From CAVTOO01 sp963736355 (lineage in GTDB: Bacteria > Pseudomonadota > Alphaproteobacteria > Rhizobiales > Xanthobacteraceae): DNA of 64,000 nucleotides. The position numbers and the translations under genes were made by a program. Where the stretch lies: the NCBI GenBank assembly GCA_963736355.1, contig CAVTOO010000002.1:62001-126000 (forward strand), written 5' to 3'. The number at the start of each line of letters is the position of its first letter. Positions within the stretch are counted from its first letter, which is position 1. Below, piece after piece: positions 8,026 through 16,463 of this stretch. Under the pieces are notes generated by a model. The model did no database searches. It was given only the letters and a program-made list of their open reading frames with translations, and was not told the DNA's origin.

Positions 8026-9163
8026 CGGGCTTCAGCAGGAAGTCGTTGGCGCCCGCCGCGCGCGCGGCCTTCTCATCCGCGCCGCTTCCGGAGACGCCGA
8101 TAATACGCAGCGCCCGCGTCTTGCGGCCCTTGCGCAAACGCCCGATCACCGTCACGCCGTCGATGCCGGGCAACACGATATCCATCAGCACGACATCGAA
8201 CGATGCACGCGCCACTGCCTTCAGCGCGTCCTCGCCGCTTTCGGCGAATTCGACATGACACCCAAGCTCGGACAGGACGGCGTTGAACACGACGCGCGCG
8301 AAAGGATTGTCTTCGACGCAGAGAACGCGTGGCGCATCGGCCAGCACCTTGCGCCGACGCGTCGCCTCCGACCGCGGCACGGCAGCGACCCGCCCGAGAC
8401 GGACCTTCAGCACGAAATCCGCGCCGCCGCGCCGCGCCTTCACGGCGACATCGCCGCCCATGGCGCGCGCGACCTGCTGAACCGAGGCGAGCCCCAGACC
8501 CGCGCCACCGAAGCGGGCGGCGATTTTCGCGCCTGCCTGCGAGAACGGCTTGAACAATTGCTTCAGATCGCCGGCGCTGATTCCGATCCCGGTATCGGAC
8601 ACCGTGAATGTCGCGCTCACATCATTGCCGCGCGCGGTTGTCCTGACTTGCAAACCGACGCGGCCGCGCGACGTGAACTTGACGGCATTGTCGATGAGAT
8701 TTTCCAGCGCGGCCCGCAACCGCACCACATCGCCGACAACCAGCGGAAGATCGGCGGGAACATCCAGCTTGACCGCCAGCTCCCGCGCCGCCGCACGGCC
8801 GGAGAGCGAAAGACTTGCGGCACGCGCCACCGCACCGAGATCGAATACATCGTGCCGCAGAACGAGCTGGCCGTGACGCTGCTTCGCGGCGTCGACAAAG
8901 ATGGTGGCGACAGCGGCGAGATGCTCCGCTCCCGCCTTGATTCCTTCGATCCATTGCCGCTCGCGGCCGGAGATGTTCGAGGCCGCCAGAAGATCGCTGA
9001 GCGCGACGATCCCGGTGAGCGGTGTGCGAACTTCATGAGCGAAGAACGCGAGCGCGGTCTCCACATCGTTGGAACCGTCGGACTGCCGCAGGGCGGGCGT
9101 CTTGCGCCGCCGCTTCCGCTTCGCCGTTTCTGCTTTTGCCCGCATGGGCCGCCATGATGGCAC
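7964..9163 (-). CDS. Hybrid histidine kinase with C-terminal receiver and no sensor domain
   Basis: The 399-aa protein goes straight from a basic N-tail into a HisKA domain (FFAHEVRTPLTGI, phospho-His near residue 43). The HATPase follows, with N-box LENLIDNAVKF, G1 SDTGIGIS and G2 GGAGLGL. It ends in a receiver domain with phospho-acceptor Asp in VVLMDIVLPGIDG and a conserved Lys in LLKPV. There is no membrane segment or PAS/GAF domain, so it is probably a cytoplasmic kinase taking its signal from a partner. The start is the GTG at 9163 or the ATG at 9145. Confidence 0.88.
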   Translation of the reverse strand: MPSWRPMRAKAETAKRKRRRKTPALRQSDGSNDVETALAFFAHEVRTPLTGIVALSDLLAASNISGRERQWIEGIKAGAEHLAAVATIFVDAAKQRHGQLVLRHDVFDLGAVARAASLSLSGRAAARELAVKLDVPADLPLVVGDVVRLRAALENLIDNAVKFTSRGRVGLQVRTTARGNDVSATFTVSDTGIGISAGDLKQLFKPFSQAGAKIAARFGGAGLGLASVQQVARAMGGDVAVKARRGGADFVLKVRLGRVAAVPRSEATRRRKVLADAPRVLCVEDNPFARVVFNAVLSELGCHVEFAESGEDALKAVARASFDVVLMDIVLPGIDGVTVIGRLRKGRKTRALRIIGVSGSGADEKAARAAGANDFLLKPVSPRALARALGLQAQPARRR

Positions 9164-9178
9164 GGGGCGGCGAGTCGG

Positions 9179-10063
9179 TCACGGGGCCGGCTGCGGCAAA
9201 CCCACGCGTTGCCGGATATCGTCCGCCGTGGCGCCCGCGGCACGCAACTCGCGCAGCGCCGTCGCCTTTGTCGATTTCGACAATTTGCGGCCGTCAGCAT
9301 CGAGGATCAGCCGGTGATGGCGATATCGCGGCTCCGGCAATCCGAGCAGCGCCTGCAGCAGCCGATGAACCGAGGTGGCGTGAAACAGATCCTGCCCGCG
9401 CACCACATCGCTCACGCCCTGTTGCGCATCGTCGAGCGTGACCGACCAATGATAGCTCGTCGGTGTCTCCTTGCGCGCGAGCACGACATCGCCCCATGCC
9501 TCGGGCCGCGCCACCACGATACCTGTTTCACCGCCGGGGCCTGCGCCGTCTTCGTGCCAGGAAAGCTTCCCGACACGGGCAATCGCCTGCGCCATATCGA
9601 GGCGCAACGCATAAGGCGCACCGGACGCAATCAATTGCTCACGCTCGGCTTTGGACATGTGCCTGGCGTCGCCCGGATAGATCGGTGAGCCGTCAGGATC
9701 GCGCGGTGAGATGCCTTGTGCATCGCGCGCCGCGACCAGCCGCGCCAGTTCCGCGCGGCTTTCGAAACTCGGATAGAGCAGCCCCTCGCGCTCGAGCATT
9801 GCAAGCCCGGCGCGATAATCGTCGAGATGTTCCGATTGACGCCGCACCGGACGCTCATAGGCGATGCCAAGCCATGCGAGGTCGTCATGGATCGCGGCTT
9901 CATATTCGGGACGGCAGCGTGTCGCGTCGATGTCCTCGATGCGCAGCAGCAACCGGCCGCCGGCCGCGCGCGCGAGATCGGCGTTCAGCAACGCCGAGTA
10001 AGCGTGGCCGAGATGCAATTCGCCATTCGGCGACGGCGCGAAACGAAAGACCGGATGGGACAT
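9179..10063 (-). CDS. gluQ: Glutamyl-Q tRNA(Asp) synthetase
   Basis: This 294-aa enzyme is a GluRS paralogue lacking the anticodon-binding domain. It attaches glutamate to queuosine in tRNA-Asp. Class I signatures are visible: RFAPSPNGELHLGHAYSAL holds the HIGH motif (HLGH, about residues 17-20) and DGRKLSKSTKA is the KMSKS motif. RIEDID is the glutamate-binding segment. Length matches YadB/GluQ rather than full GluRS (about 470 aa). It ends 15 bp from the histidine kinase start on the same strand. Confidence 0.92.
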   Translation of the reverse strand: MSHPVFRFAPSPNGELHLGHAYSALLNADLARAAGGRLLLRIEDIDATRCRPEYEAAIHDDLAWLGIAYERPVRRQSEHLDDYRAGLAMLEREGLLYPSFESRAELARLVAARDAQGISPRDPDGSPIYPGDARHMSKAEREQLIASGAPYALRLDMAQAIARVGKLSWHEDGAGPGGETGIVVARPEAWGDVVLARKETPTSYHWSVTLDDAQQGVSDVVRGQDLFHATSVHRLLQALLGLPEPRYRHHRLILDADGRKLSKSTKATALRELRAAGATADDIRQRVGLPQPAP

Positions 10064-10137
10064 GATAGAAACAACCTGCTCATTGGCTTATAGCAGAGTG
10101 CTTGCGATCCATCGCAAGGCCGACCATGTGACGCCTC

Positions 10138-10828
10138 ATGACGCATATTCTGTCCACCCAATCCGACCTCGACCACGCCATCGGTGCGCTCATCGCCGCC
10201 GACGCACGCTTCGGCGCGATGTTCGAAGCGGCCGGCACGCCCGCATTGCGACGGCGCGAGACCGGCTTTGCCGGGCTGTCCGCAATCATCGTGTCGCAAC
10301 AATTATCCACCCAGAGCGCCGCCGCGATCTGGGGCCGGCTCGGCGGCGGCGTTCGATCCGTTCGAGCCGGAATCCGTTCGCAAGAGCCGCACTGAGCGGC
10401 TGGGGCGCCTCGGTCTGTCGGCCGCCAAGATCAAGACGCTGAAGGGAATCGCACGCGCGGTCACGGCGGGCGATATCGATCTCGAGGCGCTGGCGCAGCA
10501 CGACGCAGACGTCGCCCACGCGGCGCTGACCGCGCTGCATGGCATCGGGCCATGGACCGCCGACGTCTATCTTTTGTTTTGCCTCGGCCACGCCGACGCC
10601 TGGCCGGCGGGCGACCTCGCGCTGCAGGAAGCGATTCGCTTAGGGTTCGGGTTGCGCAACCGTCCGACCGTCAAAGACATGGCCAAACTGAGCGAGGCCT
10701 GGCGGCCGTGGCGGGGGGCGGCGGCACACCTGCTCTGGGCCTACTACAAAGTGGCGAAAACGCCGGGTTTCAACGCACTTCCTGCCTCGCCGCCCGCCAC
10801 CTTGCGCAAGAAAACGGCGCGCCGCTAA
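10138..10828 (+). pseudogene. DNA-3-methyladenine glycosylase II (AlkA family), one frameshift
   Basis: A helix-hairpin-helix base-excision glycosylase that removes alkylated purines. The first 70 codons (MTHILSTQSDL to IIVSQQLSTQSAAAIWGRL) are in one frame. The rest (FDPFEPESVRKSR, then HGIGPWTADVYLLF, the HhH motif and catalytic-Asp region near GDLALQEA) is in another. The slip lies in the GGCGGCGGC run at about 10338-10350. After correction it is a normal protein of about 230 aa. It is divergent from gluQ. Consensus error is likely. Confidence 0.87.
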
Positions 10829-10945
10829 CGCGCTCTGGATAGGGCGTCTGCCCCCTTCACAATGGCGTCACGCTCCTTGTACACTTAAGGCTGCATCGCA
10901 GCATGCTGCGGCAAATGGAGGGTCGGGAGCGTTCCTTGAACGTGC

Positions 10946-11494
10946 ATGTCCCCAACGGCGGACTGGCCGGCGCTGGTCCTGAACGCGGACTTTCGCCCGC
11001 TGAGCTATTACCCGCTGTCGCTCTGGTCGTGGCAGGACACGATCAAGGCCGTGTTCCTCGAGCGCGTCAACATCGTTGCGCATTACGATCGCGCGGTGCG
11101 AAGCCCGTCCTTCGAAATGCAATTGCCGAGCGTCGTGTCGCTCAAGTCGTTCGTCAAACCATCGACGCATCCCGCCTTCACGCGCTTCAATGTTTTTCTG
11201 CGCGACAGGTTCGCCTGCCAGTATTGCGGCGACAGCGACGATCTCACCTTCGATCACCTGATCCCGCGCTCGCGCGGCGGCCAGACGACATGGGAAAATG
11301 TCGTCGCCGCCTGCTCGCCGTGCAATCTGCGCAAGGGCAGCAAGACGCCGCGCGAAGCGAGCATGCACCCCTCGCAGTTTCCCTATCAGCCGAGCGTGCA
11401 TCAGCTCCACCGCAACGGCCGGCTGTTTCCGCCGAATTACCTCCACGATAGCTGGCTCGATTATCTGTACTGGGATACGGAGCTGGATCCGTAA
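10946..11494 (+). CDS. HNH endonuclease family protein
   Basis: The 182-aa protein carries a zinc-binding HNH module at about residues 90-135. It has CQYCG, then DHLIPRSRGG (first His), then WENVVAACSPCNLRKG with the second CxxC and the conserved Asn. The N-terminal domain opens VLNADFRPLSYYPLSLWSW, the usual start of the chromosomal stand-alone HNH proteins common in Proteobacteria. Their substrate is generally unknown; a role in DNA repair is suggested by the adjacent DNA glycosylase, but this is inference. Confidence 0.88.
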   Translation: MSPTADWPALVLNADFRPLSYYPLSLWSWQDTIKAVFLERVNIVAHYDRAVRSPSFEMQLPSVVSLKSFVKPSTHPAFTRFNVFLRDRFACQYCGDSDDLTFDHLIPRSRGGQTTWENVVAACSPCNLRKGSKTPREASMHPSQFPYQPSVHQLHRNGRLFPPNYLHDSWLDYLYWDTELDP

Positions 11495-11507
11495 GGGTTT
11501 TTATTTC

Positions 11508-11553
11508 GACGCGTTTTCTTCGCGCAAACAGGTGCCGAGTTCGCTCGAAAACG
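11508..11553. repeat. Dispersed palindromic repeat, family R2, copy 1
   Basis: The arms GCGTTTTCTT and CGAAAAC flank a core containing TTCGCTCG. Copies lie at 11566-11612, 12809-12880 and 18416-18462. It sits just after the HNH gene and could act as a transcript end. Confidence 0.8.
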
Positions 11554-11565
11554 GTATGGTATTTT

Positions 11566-11612
11566 GACGCGTTTTCTTCACGCGAACCGGTCCCCACTTC
11601 GCTCGAAAACGC
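11566..11612. repeat. Dispersed palindromic repeat, family R2, copy 2
   Basis: GACGCGTTTTCTTCACGCG, the core CCGGTCCCCACTTCGCTCG and GAAAACGC. It is a direct neighbour of copy 1 (13 bp apart, same orientation) and agrees better than copy 1 with the copies at 12.8 and 18.4 kb. Confidence 0.85.
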
Positions 11613-11705
11613 TATGTCGCTCCCAGCATACGAACCTGCGCGGCACGCATTTGTGAAGCGGGACGGCTTCTGCAATAAGCCGACTGCCTCTCGCCCTAGG
11701 TTTCC

Positions 11706-12798
11706 GTGTCCAGCTCTGCGACGTCACATCTCAAATACGCAGCGCTTGTCTGTGAGGCCCTGATCTATGGCACCGCCGGCGCGGCGTTTTTCGGCTGGAT
11801 CGGTGTGCCCGGCGGGATTGATCTCCGGCGCGATGATCGCCGTCGGCGCCGCCGCGCTCGCCGGCCGCCCGGTGCCGTGGCCCAAGCCGCTGAGCTGGGT
11901 CACCTTCATTGCCCTTGGCGTCGCACTCGGCGCCACCGTGACACCCGAGCAATTGCGCGGCGTCGTCACCTATCCGGTGAGCATTGTCTTTCTGCTCGTC
12001 TGCAGCTTCTCCATCGTCGGCGCGACGCAGCTCTATCTGCGCCGCGTGCATGGATGGGATGGATTGTCTGCCCTGATTGCCTCCTCGCCCGGCGCGTTGT
12101 CGCAATCGCTGGCGATGGCGATCGACATGAAAGCCAATGCGCAGGGCATCATCATCGTGCAGACGTTCCGCGCCATCACGCTGGCGGCCGCGCTTGCGCC
12201 GGTGCTGGAGCTGCTCGGCCTGATGCCGCCCGTGCTGGGCACAGGCGCGGTGCCGGCCGCCGCTCTCCTGCCGCTGCTCTTCAACATTGCCGTTGCGACG
12301 ATCACCGGCGTTCTGTTTTACCGGCTGCGGTTTCCCGGCGGCCTGCTGTTCGGCGGCATGATCGGCTCGGCCGCGCTGCACGGCGCGGGCCTGGTGGAAG
12401 GCGGACTGCCCTTGTGGGCGCGCGATGCGGCGATGGTGTTCGTCGGCACCATGATCGGCGGGCGGCTGTCCAATATCTCGCCGCGCATCTTCCTCACTTA
12501 TCTCGCGGCGGGCGCGGGCTCGATCGTCGTCGGCATGAGCGTGGCGGCGCTGTTCGTCGTGGCCGCGGTTATTCTGCTGAACGGTCCTCCGGGCGCGACG
12601 ATCTTTGCTTACGTCCCGGGCGCAGTCGACACGATGATGATTCTGGCGCTGGCGATGAACCTCAATCCGGTGTTCGTCGGCGCGCATCATTTGTCGCGCG
12701 TGATGGCGGTGTCGATCGGCATGCCGATTCTGGTGCGGACATTTTACGGCAAGGCGCCGCACGAGACCGACGTCAAGCGCGGCGAGCCGGTGGATTGA
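11706..12798 (+). pseudogene. AbrB family membrane protein, frameshift near the N-terminus
   Basis: A polytopic protein of about 363 aa of the AbrB (E. coli aidB regulator, putative ammonia monooxygenase) family. It has two similar halves, each beginning with a glycine-rich segment such as GGLISGAMIAVGAAALAG and GGLLFGGMIGSAALHG, and the motif SSPGALSQSLAMA. The first 37 codons from the GTG at 11706 (MSSSATSHLKYAAL) are in a different frame from the rest. One extra G in GGG at 11814-11816 explains it. The family is probably a transporter; the substrate is unknown. An R2 repeat follows the stop. Confidence 0.85.
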
Positions 12799-12808
12799 AT
12801 TTTTCTTT

Positions 12809-12880
12809 GACGCGTTTTCTTCACGCGAACCGGTGCCCACCACCGGATCAAGTCCGGGGGCATGCTTCGCTCGAAAACGC
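12809..12880. repeat. Palindromic repeat R2, copy 3, interrupted by a 25-bp insert
   Basis: The R2 halves GACGCGTTTTCTTCACGCG...GTGCCCAC and TTCGCTCGAAAACGC are separated by 25 bp (12841-12865) that copies 2 and 4 lack. The insert contains ACCGGATCAAGTCCGGGGG, itself an imperfect palindrome. This looks like one small repeat inserted in another. It lies between two convergent genes. Confidence 0.8.
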
Positions 12881-12888
12881 TATCGCGA

Positions 12889-13734
12889 TTAGCGCCCGTA
12901 CAAATAGATCGGCACGTTCAGCGTCAGCTGCATCGCCAGTTTCGACGACGACCACCCGAACGCCGCCGACATCGCCAACAGCCGGTTGTCGTCCTCGTCG
13001 AGCTTCTCCGCCTCAAACCTGACGAACGGCATGGTGGCCGGCCGCAGATCGACGATCCCGGCGAGCTGCGCGCCGCCGAAATGCTGGACGCCGAGCTGAC
13101 CTGTCATTTTCCACTCGCCGAACTGCCGATAGCCGCCGACGTAAAATATCGACGTCGGCCGGATCGTCAGCAGATCGCGATCGACAACCACATAAGACAC
13201 GCTTGCGCCGGCAAGCAGCCCGAACGTCTCCTCGGCATCGAGCGCGCGATCGAGATCGAGACCGGTGGACCATGTCGTCGTTGTGAACAGCATGCCGGCG
13301 CGATCGAACGGCCGCGACACGGAGCCCGTGAGCGTCACGGTCGGAATCGCGCCCTGCTGCTGCACGATGTCAGCGGAAAATCCGGTGCGCCAGGCATCGA
13401 TCTGGAATGACGACCACGGCGCAGATCCGAGCGACTGGGTCGAGCCGAAGATTCCGGCATAGAGGAAGAAGCGGTCGTTGAATTCGATCTTCAGCGGCAC
13501 ATCGACCGTGAGGCTCCTGCTGGTCGGCGCGCTGAGCACGGCCGACGACAGCCGTGGCAGGCCGAACGAAAATCCAAATCCCGGTGCGGAGGCGTAAACT
13601 GCGGAGAGGTCGATGCTGACGATCGGTCCGGCGGCAGCTTCGTCGTCGTCGGCATCATCATCAGCAGCCAACGCGATGCGCGGGCACATCGACAGTGCGA
13701 CCACAAGCGCGACGATTGAAATCGAATTCGCCAC
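12889..13734 (-). CDS. Secreted protein of unknown function, probable outer-membrane beta-barrel
   Basis: I recognise no named family. The 281-aa protein has a clear signal peptide (MANSISIVALVVALSMCPRIALA) and then an acidic patch, DDDADDDEAAAG. The rest is alternating hydrophobic/polar strands such as FFLYAGIFGST, TVTLTGSVSR, SVSYVVVDRDLLTIRP and MQLTLNVPIYLYGR. It contains no cysteine after the signal. Strand periodicity and the export signal suggest a porin-like or barrel protein in the outer membrane (inference). The last residue is Arg rather than the usual Phe. Confidence 0.75.
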   Translation of the reverse strand: MANSISIVALVVALSMCPRIALAADDDADDDEAAAGPIVSIDLSAVYASAPGFGFSFGLPRLSSAVLSAPTSRSLTVDVPLKIEFNDRFFLYAGIFGSTQSLGSAPWSSFQIDAWRTGFSADIVQQQGAIPTVTLTGSVSRPFDRAGMLFTTTTWSTGLDLDRALDAEETFGLLAGASVSYVVVDRDLLTIRPTSIFYVGGYRQFGEWKMTGQLGVQHFGGAQLAGIVDLRPATMPFVRFEAEKLDEDDNRLLAMSAAFGWSSSKLAMQLTLNVPIYLYGR

Positions 13735-13804
13735 AAGACCATCCGTTCGCTGACGGTCGGAAGGATCGCGCGCCGTGCTCAGGGAGGCAAGAGGCTGTGG
13801 AGCG

Positions 13805-14320
13805 TCAGATAGCCTTGCGGGCGCGAAAGACGCCGCAGACGGCGATCGCAGCCATCGCCAGCGAGATCAGCACATTGTAGCCGGCGAGCGAGAGGCCAAG
13901 GAACCGCCACTGCACTTCATCGCAACGCACCACGCGCACATCGTTCAATTTACTGAGCAGCGATCCGCCGGTTGAGAGATTCGGCGCGCCGGAGCAGTCG
14001 GTCGGGCCCGGCCAGAATCCCCATTCGACGCCGGCGTGGTAGCCGCCCAGCACCGTGTTGGCGAGCGCGGCCAACGCGATGACGCAAAGTCCGAGCATCG
14101 CAAGGCGCGCGCTGAGGCCGCGCGTGCGGGACCATGCGATCAGCACCGCCAGCGGAATGATGAGGTAATAGGCGTAGCGCTGTTCGAGGCAGAGCGGACA
14201 GGGCCTGATGTCGAGGACATATTGAAAGAACCACGCGCCACCGAGCGTCGCTCCGCCGATGGCGGCGATCGCGGCGGCAGCCAGAACCAGAGGATCGCAG
14301 CTTTTCAGGCAGTCACGCAT
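13805..14320 (-). CDS. dsbB: Disulfide bond formation protein B
   Basis: This 171-aa four-helix membrane protein reoxidises periplasmic DsbA and passes electrons to quinone. The first active cysteine pair is in IRPCPLCLEQRYAYY (CxxC type). The second periplasmic loop supplies Cys in GPTDCSGAPN and Cys in VVRCDEVQWRF, the latter followed by the GLSLAGYN segment typical of alphaproteobacterial DsbB. The start is the ATG at 14320. A longer frame to 14386 adds an unlikely Cys/Arg-rich tail. Confidence 0.9.
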   Translation of the reverse strand: MRDCLKSCDPLVLAAAAIAAIGGATLGGAWFFQYVLDIRPCPLCLEQRYAYYLIIPLAVLIAWSRTRGLSARLAMLGLCVIALAALANTVLGGYHAGVEWGFWPGPTDCSGAPNLSTGGSLLSKLNDVRVVRCDEVQWRFLGLSLAGYNVLISLAMAAIAVCGVFRARKAI

Positions 14321-14485
14321 GGGCGTCGCTCTAACCGAGCGTGGCGCGCCTGTCGAGGCGCAATGCCGTGAGCACAAGGTGACCAACCGCGCCCCTCATT
14401 CTGGCCGCTGTTCGAGGGCACCCGGCGCTATTTTTCAGCAAAAGGCTCTAGGATTTCGCCGTTTCACGCGCTATAGCCGCGGCGG

Positions 14486-14570
14486 GCCCCTGTGGTGGAA
14501 TTGGTAGACGCGCTCGACTCAAAATCGAGTGCCGAAAGGCGTGCTGGTTCGAGTCCGGCCAGGGGCACCA
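14486..14570 (+). tRNA. tRNA-Leu, anticodon CAA
   Basis: An 85-nt cloverleaf with acceptor stem GCCCCTG...CAGGGGC, discriminator A and encoded CCA. The D-arm region is GTGGAATTGGTAGAC. The anticodon stem CTCGA/TCGAG holds the loop CTCAAAA, so positions 34-36 read CAA (decodes UUG). The long variable arm TGCCGAAAGGCGT and the T-arm with GGTTCGAGTCC confirm a class II tRNA-Leu. It stands alone between dsbB and the next minus-strand gene. Confidence 0.96.
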
Positions 14571-14630
14571 CTCTCACATCTCATGAATTGATCGGCCGAT
14601 TGAGCCGCGGCGCCAACCGCGTCGCGCTGC

Positions 14631-15213
14631 CTACTGGCACATCGCCGAGGTGACGAAGGTTTCGATCCGGCATTCGCCCGGACGCGGCGAACGCCCCGAC
14701 AGCCACACCTGCGCCGGACATTTCTCGCCGGATTCGGTCGCCACGCTCGTGCCGCTACCGAACCCCTTGGATTTGCACAACGCGATCGCGGCGGCGCCGC
14801 AATCGGGCGCATTGTTGGCCGCCATCACGCACAGGCTGCGTCCCGACGCGACGCGGGCGCCGGGCAGCCGGCCGAGATTGTCCGTCGCCGACTTGGCCGC
14901 ATCGCGCGTTGCCTCGCCGGCCTTGCGGTTGAGATCGGTGATGGTGTCGGTCGCGCCCTTGAGCGAGAGCCCCTCGGCCGCCTTGTCGAAGAAATCGCCG
15001 AGCAACTCGATCAAGCCGCCGCCACCGCGCGCGCCTTTCTGCGCCGGTTGCTCGGACGTCGGTTGCTCGGGCGGGTTGCTCGTTCTCCGGCTGCTGCGCC
15101 CGTGCCGGCATTATCGCGACGGCCAGCACGATGCCCAGCGCGGCCGGCCATGCCAGACGGCGCGCCGTTGCGGATTGAACGAGAGCGGTCATTTTCAAAG
15201 CGAGCCGTGTCAT
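14631..15213 (-). pseudogene. Secreted protein of unknown function, one frameshift
   Basis: The N-terminus is a signal peptide starting MTRLALKMTALV and ending near IMPARAQQPENEQP. After one correction the frame continues as EQPTSEQPAQKGARGGGG, then LIELLGDFFDKAAEGLSL, a helical Ala/Asp/Lys region, and a C-terminal part with six cysteines (SLCVMAAN, DCGAAAIALCKSKG, KCPAQVWL, ECRIETF, AMCQ). The paired cysteines fit a disulfide-bonded periplasmic domain. The slip is an extra C in the GGG runs at 15069-15075. The start has GGAG about 9 nt upstream. I do not recognise the family. Confidence 0.7.
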
Positions 15214-15263
15214 GGATCCATCTCCATACCGGATCGGCCGCCACGCGTGCCGCGTGACCACGG

Positions 15264-15861
15264 TCAAAATAGGGCAACAGCCCCGACAATGCCAGCAATC
15301 AGGACCGCAACCGCAACCGCGGTCCAGAAGTCCCAGACGCTTCTCAAGCTGCTCGCGGGCGGCAGGGCCGTAGCGATGCAGGATGAAGGCGAGCGCGAAA
15401 AAACGACCGCCGCGCGTGATGACGGACAGCACAAAAAACGCCAGCAGATTGTAGTCTGCGATGCCCGACGTGATCGTGACGATCTTGTAGGGGATCGGCG
15501 TCAGCCCCTTCAGCAGGATGACCCAGGCGCCGTATTCCCTATAACCGGCGCGGAACGCTTCGACCTTCTCGCCATAGCCGTAGAGGTCGATCAGCCAGAG
15601 GCCGACGGGGTCATACAGAAGGTGCCCGATCGCGTAGCCCAGAAGGCCGCCGGCCACCGACGTCACCGTGCAAATGAAGGCGAAATAATACGCCCGCTCC
15701 GGCCGGGCGATCGACATCGGCACCAGCATCGCGTCGGGCGGCACGGGAAAGAAGGAGCTTTCGGCGAACGACACGACCCCGAGCAACCATGCGGCATAGG
15801 GTTTGTGGGCGGCGGCGATGCACCAGTCGTAGAGGCGTCTCAGCATGCCGCGATGAAGCAT
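15264..15861 (-). pseudogene. YqaA/DedA-like membrane protein, frameshift in the last helix
   Basis: The protein of about 198 aa belongs to the small YqaA branch of the SNARE-associated/DedA family. It has AAWLLGVVSFAESSFFPVPPDAML near the N-terminus, GGLLGYAIGHLLYD in the middle and the DedA signature GWAxxxKGLTPIPYK-like VILLKGLTPIPYKIVTITSG. The final helix (TAVAVAVLIAGIVGAVALF, stop at 15264) is in a different frame from the body; the slip is at about 15325-15335. DedA proteins act in membrane homeostasis and lipid flipping; the role here is inferred. Starts at 15861 and 15846 are both possible. Confidence 0.83.
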
Positions 15862-15905
15862 TGCGGGAGGGATTTGTCTACCGGCGCAGCCACGCCCTGC
15901 GACGA

Positions 15906-16340
15906 TCAGCTGCGCTTGCGGGCGCGCGGCATCTGGGCATTGACCGGCGTACGGCGCGGGCGCGCAGCCGCCGTGGATTTGTGCAGGACCGGCGCCACGA
16001 CCGGCCGGACCTTGGGCGTCTTCAGAGCCGTTTTGGGCATCTTCTCGGCGATGCCGAGCAGCTTTTCGCGGGCGTCCATCTCGGCCCAGACATCCTCGGG
16101 CTTCACGCCGGCCGAAACCCACACCACCATCAGATTATAAAGGAGATCGGCGCTCTCGCGGACCACCGCGTCGGGCCGACCATTGACGGCGTCGATCACG
16201 ACCTCGATGGCTTCCTCGGCGAGCTTCTTGGCCATCCGGGCCTGGCCGCGCTGAAACAGGCGGGCGGTTCGCGAACGCGCGGGATCGAGATCCCGGGCGG
16301 CGAGCACGGCCTTGAACAGCCTGTCGAGCGAATCACTCAT
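15906..16340 (-). CDS. hisE: Phosphoribosyl-ATP pyrophosphatase-like protein (HisE/MazG fold)
   Basis: A 144-aa protein. The first 95 residues are an all-helical HisE-type NTP pyrophosphohydrolase with the metal-binding pattern KKLAEEAIEVVIDAV (ExxE) and ESADLLYNLMVVW (ExxD). HisE hydrolyses phosphoribosyl-ATP to phosphoribosyl-AMP in histidine synthesis. About 45 extra C-terminal residues are basic and Ala/Pro-rich (RPVVAPVLHKSTAAARPRRTP), which is unusual. The gene is not next to other his genes here, so it could be a second copy or a related housekeeping pyrophosphatase. Confidence 0.75.
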   Translation of the reverse strand: MSDSLDRLFKAVLAARDLDPARSRTARLFQRGQARMAKKLAEEAIEVVIDAVNGRPDAVVRESADLLYNLMVVWVSAGVKPEDVWAEMDAREKLLGIAEKMPKTALKTPKVRPVVAPVLHKSTAAARPRRTPVNAQMPRARKRS

Positions 16341-16411
16341 TTGGCCAACATAACGCCAATCCCTGGCGTTCCAGTTAAGAACCTTGCTTCTCTATTTCTT
16401 AACCGCCGATG

Positions 16412-16439
16412 CAAAAAGCCCGGAGCTTGCGCTCCGGGC
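16412..16439 (-). terminator. Rho-independent terminator for the 16464-16973 gene
   Basis: The stem GCCCGGAGC / GCTCCGGGC (16418-16426 with 16431-16439) has a TTGC loop. On the minus strand it is followed by a run of T (AAAAA on the plus strand at 16413-16417). It begins 25 bp after the stop codon of the upstream minus-strand gene. Confidence 0.85.
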
Positions 16440-16463
16440 CCGTAAATCCAGTTCGGCCACCCG

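Noticed and set aside
14755..16122. A 455-codon minus-strand frame covering three genes
   Set aside because: It strings together parts of the HisE-like region, the YqaA protein and the signal peptide of the 14631-15213 gene. It exists only because of two frameshifts and an antisense stretch.
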